A stretch of 64,000 nt of DNA from Moorella sp. Hama-1 (GCF_023734095.1 NZ_AP024620.1:2166501-2230500), one strand, 5' to 3'; shown: positions 1 to 9,524, numbered from the stretch's first letter. Program-made: numbers and translations. The notes: generated from the sequence alone by a model not told the origin.

Positions 1-1
1 G

Positions 2-505
2 GAGAGCGGCCTCTCCCCCCGGGCCATGCCCGGCCTGCCGGGTATGGCCGTCACCCTGGATTCGGACGAACATGATGAGGATGGACGGATTATTGAGGAT
101 GCCGTCAGCCGCAGGAGGATGGTGGAAAAGCGCCTTGGGAAATGGCCGGCCATGGCAGCAGCCCTGGAACCGCCGGAAATTACCGGTGATATTGATGCAC
201 GGTGGGTGTTAGTGGGCTGGGGCTCCACCCATGGTGCCCTGGCGGAAGCCTGCGCCCTCCTGCGGCAAAGAGGCGAAAAGGTGCAGATGCGCTGCCTGGT
301 TGATCTCTGGCCGTTACGCAACGACGTGCTGGCAGATATTCCTGCCGGCGCCAGGCTTGTGGCGGTGGAAGGCAATTACACCGGCCAGCTGGCCCGCCTG
401 CTGGCGGTGGAAACCGGCCGCCGGGCTGATTACCGCATTAACCGTTATGACGGGCGACCTTTTACGCCGGGCTATATCTTGGAGCACTTTGCCGTCTTTG
501 AATAA
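2..505 (+). CDS. korA: 2-oxoacid:ferredoxin oxidoreductase, alpha subunit, C-terminal part
   Basis: Partial gene whose 5' end lies before the window; the reading frame is open from base 2, so the first in-window ATG (26) is internal. The 167 visible residues carry the segment SPRAMPGLPG followed by LDSDEHDEDG, typical of the C-terminal half of KorA-type subunits, then the R-R-M-V-E-K-R stretch and a Rossmann-like domain with VGWGSTHG. With the beta subunit it would oxidise a 2-oxoacid (2-oxoglutarate or a branched-chain oxoacid) with CoA and reduce ferredoxin in the cytoplasm. The true substrate cannot be read from this fragment. A 171-bp gap separates it from korB, longer than usual for this pair. 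Confidence 0.88.
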   Translation, partial: ESGLSPRAMPGLPGMAVTLDSDEHDEDGRIIEDAVSRRRMVEKRLGKWPAMAAALEPPEITGDIDARWVLVGWGSTHGALAEACALLRQRGEKVQMRCLVDLWPLRNDVLADIPAGARLVAVEGNYTGQLARLLAVETGRRADYRINRYDGRPFTPGYILEHFAVFE

Positions 506-676
506 TAGTTGTTTGTCATATAAAAATGCAATGACTTAGAAAGCAAAACAGTAAAATGTTGATAGTACCGCTAAGTTATCGGGTTAATCCGGGGAAAGGA
601 AAAAGCCTTCTATAATTTAAATTTAGCTGCCATATGTGATCTGAGGATTAACAATATTTTTCGGGAGGTATTTTTC

Positions 677-1531
677 ATGGTCAATCCCTTTGAAATCACC
701 ACAGAAACCGCCTGGTGCCCCGGCTGCGGCAACTTTGCCATTATTCAGGCGCTGCAGCAGGCGCTGGGCAGGACCGGCCGGCTGCCCCACCAGGTGCTGC
801 TGGTATCCGGTATCGGCCAGGCAGCCAAACTGCCTCAGTACATAAACTGCAACTATTTCAACGGCCTGCACGGCCGGACGCTGCCGGCGGCCACAGCAGC
901 TAAAGCAAGTAACCATGAATTAACTGTTGTCGTCACCACCGGGGACGGCGATTGCTATGGGGAAGGGGGCAACCATCTGATCCATACCATCCGACGCAAC
1001 CCGGATATCACCCTTTTTGTACATAACAATCAGATTTACGGCCTGACCAAAGGGCAGGCCTCGCCCACCAGCGATCCAGGCATGCGCACCAAACTGCAAA
1101 CCCGAGGGGTGACCAACGAATCCTTAAATCCCCTGGCCCTGGCCATTGCCCTGGACATCTCCTTTGTTGCCCGGGGTTTCGCCGGCGATGTGGCACACCT
1201 GGCGGAACTAATGTATCAGGCTATCGCTCACCGAGGTTTTGCCCTGGTAGATATCCTTCAGCCCTGCGTCAGCTTTAATAAACTCAATACTTTCGCCTGG
1301 TACCGGGAACGGGTTTACCGGTTGGAGGAAACCGACTATGATCCCACAGACCGTGCGGCTGCTTTTCGGAAAGCCCAGGAATGGGGCGATCGTATTCCCA
1401 TTGGTGTCGTTTTCCGTCAGGAGCGGCTGGTCTTTGAAGATAACCAGCCGGCTTTGAGACGCGGCCCGCTGGCACACCAGAAAACAGCAGCTATGGCGGA
1501 CGTGTCCGCGGTGCTGGATAGTTTTTGCTGA
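677..1531 (+). CDS. korB: 2-oxoacid:ferredoxin oxidoreductase, beta subunit
   Basis: Thiamine-diphosphate subunit, 284 residues, normal for the family. WCPGCGN at residues 13-19 gives the first two cysteines of the 4Fe-4S site; GDGD at 89-92 followed by NNQIYGLTKGQ at 117-127 is the TPP/Mg binding motif, and ILQPCVSFN near residue 195 supplies a further cysteine. It pairs with the upstream alpha subunit to make acyl-CoA and reduced ferredoxin. The start is set by CGGGAGG a few bases upstream. A TATAAT-like box at 611-616 lies in the gap after korA but no good -35 is seen, so co-transcription with korA is still possible. Confidence 0.92.
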   Translation: MVNPFEITTETAWCPGCGNFAIIQALQQALGRTGRLPHQVLLVSGIGQAAKLPQYINCNYFNGLHGRTLPAATAAKASNHELTVVVTTGDGDCYGEGGNHLIHTIRRNPDITLFVHNNQIYGLTKGQASPTSDPGMRTKLQTRGVTNESLNPLALAIALDISFVARGFAGDVAHLAELMYQAIAHRGFALVDILQPCVSFNKLNTFAWYRERVYRLEETDYDPTDRAAAFRKAQEWGDRIPIGVVFRQERLVFEDNQPALRRGPLAHQKTAAMADVSAVLDSFC

Positions 1532-1536
1532 TACCA

Positions 1537-1839
1537 TGCGCAAAGCACGGATAAATTCCGCCAGCAGACGGTATTCAAAGTCAGCATTGAGGAGCGTCGG
1601 CTAGATGAAGGTTGCTCCCGCCGGCCAGCGCCCGGGCTACGGCTCGGCGGATATAACGCATGACCTTGGCCGAATGGCAACGTTTTGACTAGAATGCGTC
1701 CTACGTTGACACAGGTGCCGCCTAACGCTCTTTCTTCCAGCAGCGCCACTTCCCAGCCGTGGGTCGCGGCTTCCTCGGCAATGGTCAACCCGGCCGTCCC
1801 GCCACCCAAAACCACGAGTTCAAACTTTTTGACCCACAT
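1537..1839 (-). pseudogene. MerA/dihydrolipoamide dehydrogenase-like flavoprotein remnant
   Basis: Starts convincingly with a Rossmann FAD motif (VVLGGGTAGLTIAEEA, residues about 9-24) and GGTCVNVGR, but the second redox cysteine expected in GGTCVNVGC is Arg. After residue about 55 the family signal jumps frame: a -1 frame gives CHSAKVMRYIRRA, which matches the helix following the redox motif in mercuric reductase relatives, and a further frame gives ADFEYRLLAEF before korB is reached. The gene therefore has at least two frameshifts and lacks its NAD and dimerisation domains. It follows the copper ATPase by about 80 bp on the same strand, so it was probably part of a metal-resistance operon. 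Nonfunctional by inference. Confidence 0.75.
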
Positions 1840-1921
1840 TTTAACCTCCTCACTTAGCCCGGTTTAGTTCTACCCTGAAAGATCGGGTTCGGAGTTGAAA
1901 AGCCCAAAGGCAAAATAAAAA

Positions 1922-4141
1922 TTATTCAACGGCCAGCCTTTGAGCGTTAAAAGCCACAATAACCGTACTCAACGACATGAGCAAGGCGCCTACAGCCGGG
2001 GAAAGGACGATACCGATCTGGTAGAGGGCGCCGGCGGCCAGGGGTATGGCCAGGACGTTGTAGCCCACGGCCCAAGCCAGGTTCTGCACCATTTTACGGT
2101 AGGTAGCCCGGGCCAGGTGCAGGGCCGCCACCACATCCCGGGGATCGTTATGCACCAGCACCATGTCGGCTGATTCTACGGCCACGTCGGTGCCCGCCCC
2201 GATGGCAATACCTACATCGGCCTGCACCAGGGCCGGGGCGTCATTGATACCGTCCCCCACCATAGCCACTGTCAGGCCCCGCTGTTGAATTTCCCTGATC
2301 TTTTCCGCTTTCTGGTGTGGCAATACTTCGGTAAAGTATTCGTCCACGCCCAGCTCCCCGGCCACCCAGCGGGCCACCGGCCGGCTGTCGCCAGTAAGCA
2401 TGAGGCATCGGATGCCCATTTGTTTTAGTTGCCGTACGGCGTCCCGGGATTCCGGGCGGATTACGTCGGCCAGGGCCACAGCCCCCAGGGGCCGGTGATC
2501 CCTGAGTACATAGATTACTGTTTTGCCCTGGGTTTCCAAGGCGGCCAGAGAGGGATGGTCAACGACAATAGCCTTTTCTTTTAAATAGCCCGGACCGACC
2601 ACGGCCAACCGGCTGCCCTGGCGGCGGGCCAGAGCCCCCCGGCCGGGGAGGGCCTGGAAGTCCTCGGCAGCAGGAATGGCCAGTTGTCTGGTCAAGGCTT
2701 CCTCCACTATGCTCCGGGCGATGGGGTGTTCCGAACGGCTTTCTACAGCTGCCGCCATTTGTAAAATATCGTTTGCCGACAGGCCTTCCTGTAAGGGGAC
2801 GATATCGGTAACCCCGAAGCGGCCTTCAGTGAGGGTGCCCGTTTTGTCAAAGACCACCGCCTGGATCTGCCGTGCCGTTTCAAAGGCGGTGCGGTCGCGC
2901 ACCAGCAGACCGTTACGGGCCAGAAGGGAAGTGGAAACGGCCACCACCAGGGGGATGGCCAGGCCCAGGGCGTGGGGACAGGTGGCCACCATCACGGTGA
3001 CCATTCGTTCCAGGGCATAGCTGAAACCCGCTTCAGCCTTAAGCCAGAGGGCCAGGGTGAGGACGCCGCCGGCAATGGCAATGATGGTCAGCCAGAAAGC
3101 GGCCCTGTTGGCCAGATCCTGGGTGCGGGATTTGCTCTGCTGTAGTTGTTCCACCAGCTGGATCACCGAGGCGATGTAGGTGTCCCGGCCGGTTTTTTCC
3201 ACCTTTACTTCCACCGCCCCTTCGCCGTTGATGGAGCCGCCAATTACTTTATCTCCGGCGGCTTTGGGGATGGGTCGGGATTCACCGGTCAAAGCGGCCT
3301 CGTTTACGGTGGTGTCCCCTTCGTAAACCCGGCCATCCACGGGAACCCTTTCTCCCGGCTTAACCAGCACCCGCTCACCCGGCTGCAGGGCGGTCACTGG
3401 AATTTCTTTGGTGGAACCGTCGGGCTGAATCCGGTGGGCCGTGGCAGGCATGAGCCGGGCCATTTCCTCCAGGGCCCGGGAGGCGCCCAGCACTGATCGC
3501 ATTTCCAGCCAGTGGCCCAGGAGCATGATGTCAATCAGGGTAGCCAGTTCCCAGAAAAAGGTGCTCCCGGCCAGTCCGAAAACCACCACGCTGCTGTATA
3601 CATAGGCCACGCCGATGGCCAGGGCGATCAGGGTCATCATTCCCGGCTGCCTCTGGCGCAGCTCAGCAACCAGACCTTTGAAGAAGGGCTGGCCGCCGTA
3701 GAAGAAGACCACTGTGGACAGGGCAAAGACCAGGTAGTCCTGGCCCGGATAAGCCAGCCGGTGCCAGCCCATCATTTTCTGGATCATGGGGGAGAAGAGG
3801 ATGATGGGCACGGTGAGGAAAAGGGATACCCAGAAACGCCGCTGAAAATCCCGGATCATGTGGGCATGGTGGCTGGTATGGCCAGGGGCACCCGGGGTAT
3901 GCCCTGCGGGGCTGGAGTGATCTGTAGTGACCGGGGCGTGGCCGGCATGGGCGGTATGGTTTGTAGTTGGTGTCTGTCCGATCTGTTCGTTATGAGCAGG
4001 ATGATTTGTGACGGTACTGGTGTGTCCGGGGTGAGGAGTGTAGTCAGCTTTCTCTTCGCGCACGTGTTCTGGGGCATCATGATGGTGGGAATGATCACCT
4101 GGGGATATGTCCATTAAAAAATGGTCATTTTGTTGAAACAT
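1922..4141 (-). CDS. copB: Copper-exporting P1B-type ATPase (CPH subtype, CopB-like)
   Basis: Membrane ATPase of about 739 residues. An N-terminal tail of about 95 residues is packed with His (HSHHH and many GH/NH repeats) instead of CxxC metal-binding domains. Then come transmembrane helices, the actuator TGES (about 285), the channel motif CPHALG (about 388), the phosphorylation motif DKTGTLTEG (about 432), an HP nucleotide-binding motif and GDGINDAPA near the C-terminus. CPH instead of CPC marks the CopB/P1B-3 group, usually exporters of Cu(II) or Cu(I)/Ag(I). I prefer ATG at 4141 (AGAGGTGA just upstream) over the GTG at 4159. A promoter with an internal dyad lies at 4278-4306. Confidence 0.93.
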   Translation of the reverse strand: MFQQNDHFLMDISPGDHSHHHDAPEHVREEKADYTPHPGHTSTVTNHPAHNEQIGQTPTTNHTAHAGHAPVTTDHSSPAGHTPGAPGHTSHHAHMIRDFQRRFWVSLFLTVPIILFSPMIQKMMGWHRLAYPGQDYLVFALSTVVFFYGGQPFFKGLVAELRQRQPGMMTLIALAIGVAYVYSSVVVFGLAGSTFFWELATLIDIMLLGHWLEMRSVLGASRALEEMARLMPATAHRIQPDGSTKEIPVTALQPGERVLVKPGERVPVDGRVYEGDTTVNEAALTGESRPIPKAAGDKVIGGSINGEGAVEVKVEKTGRDTYIASVIQLVEQLQQSKSRTQDLANRAAFWLTIIAIAGGVLTLALWLKAEAGFSYALERMVTVMVATCPHALGLAIPLVVAVSTSLLARNGLLVRDRTAFETARQIQAVVFDKTGTLTEGRFGVTDIVPLQEGLSANDILQMAAAVESRSEHPIARSIVEEALTRQLAIPAAEDFQALPGRGALARRQGSRLAVVGPGYLKEKAIVVDHPSLAALETQGKTVIYVLRDHRPLGAVALADVIRPESRDAVRQLKQMGIRCLMLTGDSRPVARWVAGELGVDEYFTEVLPHQKAEKIREIQQRGLTVAMVGDGINDAPALVQADVGIAIGAGTDVAVESADMVLVHNDPRDVVAALHLARATYRKMVQNLAWAVGYNVLAIPLAAGALYQIGIVLSPAVGALLMSLSTVIVAFNAQRLAVE

Positions 4142-4277
4142 CAGCCTCACCTCTTGCACCTGAAGTTCGTGTTCTTCCGGACATGATCGAAATACCCACC
4201 AGTAGCTTCTGGACGATAGCGATTATTCGTTTTCCTTCCCGGTGAATGATGAAACCGGCCGCCAAAAACTATCTATA

Positions 4278-4306
4278 ATAATAATCGATATCGCTATTAC
4301 TAGCAA
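4278..4306 (-). promoter_or_regulatory. Promoter with internal dyad upstream of the copper ATPase
   Basis: On the minus strand TTGCTA (4301-4306), 17 bp, then TATTAT (4278-4283). The spacer holds the imperfect palindrome AATAATCGATATCGCTATT (about 4279-4297). Part of it, AATAATCGCTAT, recurs on the minus strand at about 4218-4229 nearer the gene. A dyad between -35 and -10 is a common place for a metal-responsive repressor (inference); no CopY-type or CsoR site was recognised and no regulator gene is adjacent. Confidence 0.45.
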
Positions 4307-4371
4307 CCCTCTTTTTTACTTTCCTCCGAAATTCATTAAGATAAAGCATCAATAATAAAAGTAAATAAAAA

Positions 4372-4394
4372 TAAAAAAGGGAAGCGGCCTTCCC
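4372..4394 (-). terminator. Intrinsic terminator after hsp20
   Basis: Minus-strand hairpin GGGAAGGCCGCTTCCC (4379-4394) followed by six T (4373-4378), directly after the hsp20 stop. Nearly the same hairpin, with one extra base, occurs again upstream of hsp20 at 4961-4977, where no T run follows. Confidence 0.75.
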
Positions 4395-4400
4395 GGTTGC

Positions 4401-4868
4401 TTATTCAACTTTGATATCGATCTTTTTCTCTTTTTCCTCTTCCGCTTTGGGTAACTCCAGGGACAGGATGCCATCTTTGTAGGTGGCGATAATCTTAGCG
4501 GCGTCTACGCTCCCCGGCAGGGAGATACTGCGCAGGAAGTTGCCATAATAGCGCTCGCAATAATAGTAGTCTTTTTCCTGGCATTCCTTTTCCGCCTTGC
4601 GCTCGCCCTTAATAGTCAGGACGTTTTTGCTGACCGCTACGTCGATGTCTTCTTTGTTCAGGCCGGGCAGGTCGGCTTTGATTACATATTTATCCTTCTC
4701 TTCATAAACCTCAATGGGTGGAGCCCAGGCTCCGCCCTCACCAGCCACCAGCCGCCGGCTGAGGGGGAACAGGGGGCTGGTGAGGTCCAGAATCCGCTCC
4801 CGGAGTTCCTCCAGTTCGCGGAAGGGATTCCAGGGAGTTAAGCCGCCACGATACCTTTCAATGGCCAT
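4401..4868 (-). CDS. Small heat-shock protein Hsp20 (alpha-crystallin family)
   Basis: 155-residue holdase chaperone that binds unfolding proteins in the cytoplasm. The N-terminal arm (ITERYRGGLTPWNPF-like, residues 3-17) precedes an alpha-crystallin domain from about residue 48 with APPIEVYEEKDKYVIKADLPG and the closing LPGSVDAAKI...GILSLELPK motif; the tail is Lys/Glu rich and ends EKKIDIKVE, length normal. It begins at ATG 4868 after an AGGAGGAGG site. That site can pair, with a single bulge, with UCCCCUA in the leader (4912-4918), a possible RNA thermometer. It lies beside clpB-dnaJ-dnaK, as expected for a stress region, but is transcribed alone because of its terminator. Confidence 0.95.
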   Translation of the reverse strand: MAIERYRGGLTPWNPFRELEELRERILDLTSPLFPLSRRLVAGEGGAWAPPIEVYEEKDKYVIKADLPGLNKEDIDVAVSKNVLTIKGERKAEKECQEKDYYYCERYYGNFLRSISLPGSVDAAKIIATYKDGILSLELPKAEEEKEKKIDIKVE

Positions 4869-5132
4869 GGTTTAAATCCTCCTCCTAAATTTAATATGGA
4901 TGTAAGATTGGTAGGGGAAGTTGCATCTCGCCGCTTGGGCGGCTCTTAGCGTTTCTTATAGGGAAAGGCCGCTTCCCTTCATTAACATATTTAGCAATAT
5001 CTTTCCCTGGGTGCCAGACACCGAACCGGCACGCCTGCAGTTAGGAATTAAAGTCTCCCGTTATTAGAAATTGTTCCTATTGGTGCTAACCATACAAAAA
5101 GATGTCTTTCGTTGAGCCGCCAAGGATCTACT

Positions 5133-5654
5133 CTAGCCAAAATATAGGGTATCCGGGTTATATAAAGAAGCATTTTTCGGAACCGGCCACCGGTGCGCAT
5201 GCTGACGATAGGATGTACTCAAGGGCCTCCCCTCCCGCAGGACGCCCATATTGGTGATTTGGCCGATAAAAATAGTCTGCCTTCCGGCTGTAAAGGAGCC
5301 TGTCACTTGGGTTTCCAGGAAAGCCAGGGTATGGTCGATTAAATAAGGGATACCATTCTGCCCCAATTCATAGCGTAGGCCGGCAAATTTGTCGATCTGC
5401 CTGCCAGACTTGTAACCGAAGCGCTCGATCAAAGCGAGGGGAGTATCTTCCGCTAAAATCGAGACATTGAAAGCCTGACAACCGGTAATATACTCGTGGG
5501 TGAGGTTGGCTACATTGATGCCTGTCAGTACTGTCGGGGGCTCGGCGGCCACCTGGAAGACGATATTCGTCACCAGGCCGTTAAAACGGTTGTCCTGACG
5601 GGAGGTGACGATATACAGGCCGTAATTAATCAGGTTCAAGGGATTGGCTTCCAT
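5133..5654 (-). CDS. Flavin reductase-like FMN-binding protein
   Basis: 173 residues. The split-barrel flavin reductase fold is suggested by NYGLYIVTSRQDNRFNGLVTN-type opening (residues 10-30), then the typical FNVSILAED at about 62-70 and GRQTIFIGQITNMGVL near 125-140. In acetogens related domains form the N-terminal half of high-molecular-weight rubredoxin, which passes electrons to oxygen-reducing flavodiiron proteins; here no rubredoxin domain follows and the protein ends PKNASLYNPDTLYFG. It starts 18 bp after the clpB stop on the same strand, so it is likely co-transcribed with clpB. The substrate is unknown. Confidence 0.78.
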   Translation of the reverse strand: MEANPLNLINYGLYIVTSRQDNRFNGLVTNIVFQVAAEPPTVLTGINVANLTHEYITGCQAFNVSILAEDTPLALIERFGYKSGRQIDKFAGLRYELGQNGIPYLIDHTLAFLETQVTGSFTAGRQTIFIGQITNMGVLREGRPLSTSYRQHAHRWPVPKNASLYNPDTLYFG

Positions 5655-5671
5655 TGATTTGTCCTTCTTTC

Positions 5672-8299
5672 CTAACTTATTGTTTCTGTATCCGTTTCTA
5701 CAAGGGACTGCACCCTAAAATCGATGGCGCCGTGGGCGACGGTTAAAGTTAGGCTGTCCCCGGGTTTAATCTCGCCGCTGACGAGCTTCCGGCTGAGGGG
5801 CGTTTCGACCTCCTGCTGGATGACCCTTTTTAGCGGCCGCGCCCCGTAGGCCGGTTCATAGCCCTTGTTGGCCAGGTAGGTCAACACCGCCTCCTCCCAG
5901 TGCAGGCTACCCTGAAGGGTTTGCTGCAGCCTGGCCGCCAGTCGTTCCAGGAGCAGGGCGGTTATCTGGCGCAGCTGGTCCGGGCTCAAAGCCTGGAAGA
6001 CGATAATCTCATCTACCCGGTTTAAGAACTCCGGCCGGAAATGGCGGCGTACCAGGTCCAGGACGCCCTTTTTCATGGCAGTGAAATCGCCGCCCCTTTC
6101 CTGGAAGGCCAGGATCTCCTGGCTACCCAGGTTGGAGGTCATGATAATGATAGTGTTTCTAAAGTCTACCGTCCGGCCCTGGCCGTCGGTGAGGCGGCCG
6201 TCATCCAAAATCTGGAGCATGACGTTGAAGACATCGGGGTGGGCCTTCTCGATTTCATCGAAGAGGACCACACAATAGGGCTGGCGCCGGACGGCTTCCG
6301 TCAGCTGGCCGCCCTCGTCGTAACCCACATAACCCGGCGGGGCGCCGATAAGGCGGGCGACGGTGTGCTTCTCCATGTACTCCGACATATCCAGGCGGAT
6401 AATCTGGCGTTCATCGTCGAAGAGGGCCGCCGCCAGGGAGCGGGCCAGTTCCGTCTTGCCCACCCCGGTCGGTCCCAGGAAGATGAAGCTTCCCACCGGC
6501 CGGTTGGGGTCCTTCAGGCCGCTGCGAGCGCGCAGGACGGCTTCGGCCACCGCCCGGACGGCTTCATCCTGGCCGATGACCCGCCGGTGCAGCTCCTCCT
6601 CCAGGTGCAGCAGCTTCTCCTTTTCCCCTGCCAGCAATCTGGTCACCGGGATGCCGGTCCAGCGGCTGACTGTCCGGGCGATATCCTCCTCATCCACCTC
6701 TTCTTTTAACAGCCGGTTGGTCTTCTGTTTGCCGGCTAGAAGTTCTTCCTCTCCTTTGAGCCGGCGTTCCAGTTCATGCAAGCGACCGTATTTCAGTTCG
6801 GCCATGCGGTTGAGGTCATATTCTCGTTCCGCCTTTTCGATCTCCGTGCGGGTTTCCTCGATTTCCCGTTTGAGCTGCCGCACCCTGGCAATGGCCTGCT
6901 TCTCCACCTGCCACTGGGCCTTCATGGCCTCAGCCTCACTCTTCAGGTCCTGGAGTTCTTTCTCGATTCTTTGCAACCGCTCCCGGGAGGCCGGGTCCTT
7001 TTCCTTTTGCAGGGCGGCGGCCTCGATCTCCAGTTGCATCACCCGCCGGGTGATCTCGTCCAGGGCGACGGGCATGCTGTCGATTTCGGTGCGCAGGCGG
7101 GCCATGGCTTCGTCCATTAAATCGATGGCCTTGTCCGGCAAAAAGCGGTCGCTGATGTAACGATCGGCCAGGGTGGCGGCCGCCACCAGGGCGGCATCCT
7201 TGATGCGCACACCATGGTGCACTTCGTAGCGTTCCTTCAAACCTCGTAAAATGGAGATGGTATCTTCTACTGAGGGCGGTTGGACGAGAATCGGCTGGAA
7301 ACGCCGTTCCAGGGCGGCATCTTTCTCAATGTGCTGGCGATACTCGTCCAGGGTCGTCGCCCCGACGGCCCGCAGTTCACCCCGGGCGAGCATGGGTTTC
7401 AGGAGGTTGCTGGCGTCCATGGCCCCCTCGGCGGCCCCGGCGCCGACTACCGTATGCAACTCGTCAATAAAGAGGATGATGCCCCCCGCCGCCTCCTGAA
7501 CCTCCTTGAGGACCGCCTTCAGGCGCTCTTCGAACTCGCCCCGGTACTTGGCGCCGGCTACCAGGGAGCCCATATCCAGGGCGATGACGCGCTTGCCTTT
7601 CAAGCCCTCAGGGACATCGCCGGCTACAATCCGCCGCGCCAGGCCCTCGACGATGGCCGTCTTGCCCACCCCCGGCTCGCCAATTAAGACCGGATTGTTT
7701 TTGGTGCGCCGGGAGAGGATTTCCATCACCCGGCGGATCTCGTCGTCGCGGCCGATGACCGGGTCGAGCTTACCCTCCCCGGCCAGCCGGGTCAGATCGC
7801 GGCCGTAGCGTTCCAGGGCTTCATAGGTATTTTCCGGGTTGTCGCTGGTCACCCGCTGGGAGCCCCGGACGGCCCGCAGGGCCGCCAGGATGCCGTTACG
7901 GGTCACGCCCTCCCGCCGGCAGAGGTCCTTTAAGTCCCCTTCGCTTTCCTCCACTAAAGCCAGCAAAAGGTGTTCCACACTGATATAATCGTCTTTTAAT
8001 TGTTCGGCTTCCTTGGCCGCCCGGTCCAGGACCCTGGCCAGGGCCGGGCTGAGATAAAGGGAGCCCGCATCACCCGTCACCGCCGGTATCTTCTGCAGCA
8101 GGTTTTCCAGCCGGCGGCGCCATTCCCGGGTGTCTACTCCGGCCTGTTCCAGCAGGCGGGGCACCAGGCCCTCGGCCTGGTCAAGCAAGGCCAGGAAAAG
8201 GTGACCGGTAGTTACCTCTTGGTGATGCCGGCCTGCCGCCAGTTGCTGGGCTGCGGCCAGGGCTTCGCGGGATTTTTGCGTTAAACGGTTAGCGTCCAT
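5672..8299 (-). CDS. clpB: ATP-dependent disaggregase ClpB
   Basis: Hsp100 chaperone of about 875 residues that resolves aggregates together with DnaK/DnaJ. Domain order: N-terminal Clp repeat domain (1-145), first AAA module with Walker A GEPGVGKT (about 205) and Walker B FIDELH, the long middle coiled coil (about 400-530, rich in Glu/Lys/Arg) that defines ClpB rather than ClpA/C, second AAA module with GPTGVGKT (about 605) and [13 protein letters not shown], then the C-terminal D2-small domain. I choose ATG 8299, 5 bases after AGGTGA; the GTG at 8308 lies within that site. dnaJ and dnaK lie upstream on the same strand. Confidence 0.96.
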   Translation of the reverse strand: MDANRLTQKSREALAAAQQLAAGRHHQEVTTGHLFLALLDQAEGLVPRLLEQAGVDTREWRRRLENLLQKIPAVTGDAGSLYLSPALARVLDRAAKEAEQLKDDYISVEHLLLALVEESEGDLKDLCRREGVTRNGILAALRAVRGSQRVTSDNPENTYEALERYGRDLTRLAGEGKLDPVIGRDDEIRRVMEILSRRTKNNPVLIGEPGVGKTAIVEGLARRIVAGDVPEGLKGKRVIALDMGSLVAGAKYRGEFEERLKAVLKEVQEAAGGIILFIDELHTVVGAGAAEGAMDASNLLKPMLARGELRAVGATTLDEYRQHIEKDAALERRFQPILVQPPSVEDTISILRGLKERYEVHHGVRIKDAALVAAATLADRYISDRFLPDKAIDLMDEAMARLRTEIDSMPVALDEITRRVMQLEIEAAALQKEKDPASRERLQRIEKELQDLKSEAEAMKAQWQVEKQAIARVRQLKREIEETRTEIEKAEREYDLNRMAELKYGRLHELERRLKGEEELLAGKQKTNRLLKEEVDEEDIARTVSRWTGIPVTRLLAGEKEKLLHLEEELHRRVIGQDEAVRAVAEAVLRARSGLKDPNRPVGSFIFLGPTGVGKTELARSLAAALFDDERQIIRLDMSEYMEKHTVARLIGAPPGYVGYDEGGQLTEAVRRQPYCVVLFDEIEKAHPDVFNVMLQILDDGRLTDGQGRTVDFRNTIIIMTSNLGSQEILAFQERGGDFTAMKKGVLDLVRRHFRPEFLNRVDEIIVFQALSPDQLRQITALLLERLAARLQQTLQGSLHWEEAVLTYLANKGYEPAYGARPLKRVIQQEVETPLSRKLVSGEIKPGDSLTLTVAHGAIDFRVQSLVETDTETIS

Positions 8300-8341
8300 A
8301 ATGATCACCTACCCTTTTAACCAGAAGTGAGATGCTAGAAG

Positions 8342-8395
8342 TTGGAGGTGAGAGACTTGTAGGAACCGGCTGCGCCTGTTCTTTATTTAAGCTTA
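8342..8395. repeat. Diverged partial copy of an intergenic repeat
   Basis: GGAGGTGAGA, then GGAACCGGCTGCGCCTGTTC and TTTAAGCTT follow in the same order as GGAGGTGAGA, GAAACTGGCTGCGCCAGTTT and TTAAAGCTT at 33611-33660. There the central part is a perfect hairpin; here it is degenerate. It sits in the 195-bp gap between clpB and dnaJ, which otherwise holds no gene that I can support. Confidence 0.45.
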
Positions 8396-8504
8396 TCATA
8401 TCGCTGTTCTTATTTATTATTTGTACTGGTGTTGTCTGGTTGATGGACGGCTATCCTTTAATAACAGGGAGACGATTGGTGCTAATAAAGGCACACCAGG
8501 GTCA

Positions 8505-9524
8505 TCATTTGCTTCCACCCCGCCGTAATTCCTTTAGTTGCCGGTACAGGCTCCTTTCTTCCTCCGTCAACTCGGCCGGGATGTCGATAGTCAGGCGCAC
8601 GTACTGGTCGCCCCGCCGGCCGTCCCGGGCCGGCAGGCCCTTGCCCCGCAACCGCAACCTGGTGCCGCCGCGGCTGTTAGGGGGGACCGTTACGACTACC
8701 GGGCCATCCAGGGTCGGCACCGGGAGTCTGGCTCCCAGGACGGCCTCTTCCGGCCGCAGGGTCAAGCCGGTTTCCACATCCCGGCCCTTGACGGTGAAGG
8801 TGGGATGGGGTAGCAGGCGAACGCGCAAATAAAGGTCGCCTGCTCCGCCCCCGTCCCGGCCCGGGCCGCCCTGGCCCTTGAGGCGGATCCGTTCCCCGTC
8901 CTGGATACCGGGAGGAATTTTAACGGCCAGGATTCTGGTCTTACTCAGCTTGCCGGTGCCGCCGCACCGGGCACAGATCTGGCCCCTACCGGTAACCCCC
9001 ATCCCCCCGCAATCCGGGCAAAGGGCTTCCCCGGCCAGTTCCAGATCCCTGGTTGTGCCCCGGTATGCTTCCTCCAGGGTGATGGCCAGCTCGCTTTCCA
9101 CATCCGGGCCGCGGGCCGGCCGCCGGCGCCGGCGGCCAGGGCCTGTCCTGGCGGCAGGATTAAAATCCAGGTCGCCGAAGAGGATCTTGAAGAAATCACT
9201 GAAGCCGCCCCCGGCATCGGGCTGGAAACCGGCGCTGGTATAAAAATGGATGTCGCCCATATCCGGCGGCGGCTCAAAATCCTGACCGGCCTGCCAGTTG
9301 GCCCCCAGGCGATCATAGCGGGATCGCTTTTCCGGGTCGCTCAACACCGCATAGGCTTCGTTGATTAGCTTGAACTTTTCCTCGGCTTCTTGCTTTTCTT
9401 TACCCGTGTGCAGGTCGGGATGCCACTGGCGGGCCAGCCGGCGGTAGGCGGCTTTAATCTCCTTGGGGGTTGCCTCCCGCTTGACGCCGAGTATCTGGTA
9501 GTAATCCTGGTAGGTCGCCGCCAT
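8505..9524 (-). CDS. dnaJ: DnaJ-family co-chaperone with reduced zinc region
   Basis: J-domain protein of 339 residues that stimulates DnaK ATPase. J domain at 5-72 with HPD at 35-37; a Gly/Phe-rich linker with FSDFFKILFGD (about 108-118); then two C-terminal beta domains ending near 330. Only two CxxCGG motifs are present (Cys 169/172 and 184/187), half of the four in classical DnaJ, so it can form one zinc centre at most. This places it between DnaJ and zinc-free CbpA types. It begins 27 bp after the dnaK stop, so dnaK-dnaJ is an operon; grpE and hrcA are not here, suggesting a second dnaK locus in the genome (inference). Confidence 0.93.
   Translation of the reverse strand: MAATYQDYYQILGVKREATPKEIKAAYRRLARQWHPDLHTGKEKQEAEEKFKLINEAYAVLSDPEKRSRYDRLGANWQAGQDFEPPPDMGDIHFYTSAGFQPDAGGGFSDFFKILFGDLDFNPAARTGPGRRRRRPARGPDVESELAITLEEAYRGTTRDLELAGEALCPDCGGMGVTGRGQICARCGGTGKLSKTRILAVKIPPGIQDGERIRLKGQGGPGRDGGGAGDLYLRVRLLPHPTFTVKGRDVETGLTLRPEEAVLGARLPVPTLDGPVVVTVPPNSRGGTRLRLRGKGLPARDGRRGDQYVRLTIDIPAELTEEERSLYRQLKELRRGGSK

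Noticed and set aside
5133-5654. Frameshift at the end of the flavin reductase-like gene
   Set aside because: A shift was considered because the tail differs from the commonest relatives, but RQH and PKNASLYN fit the family in the annotated frame.
6363-7160. 265-codon frame opposite clpB, rich in Ser/Arg
   Set aside because: Mirror of clpB codon bias; no start signal and no family resemblance.
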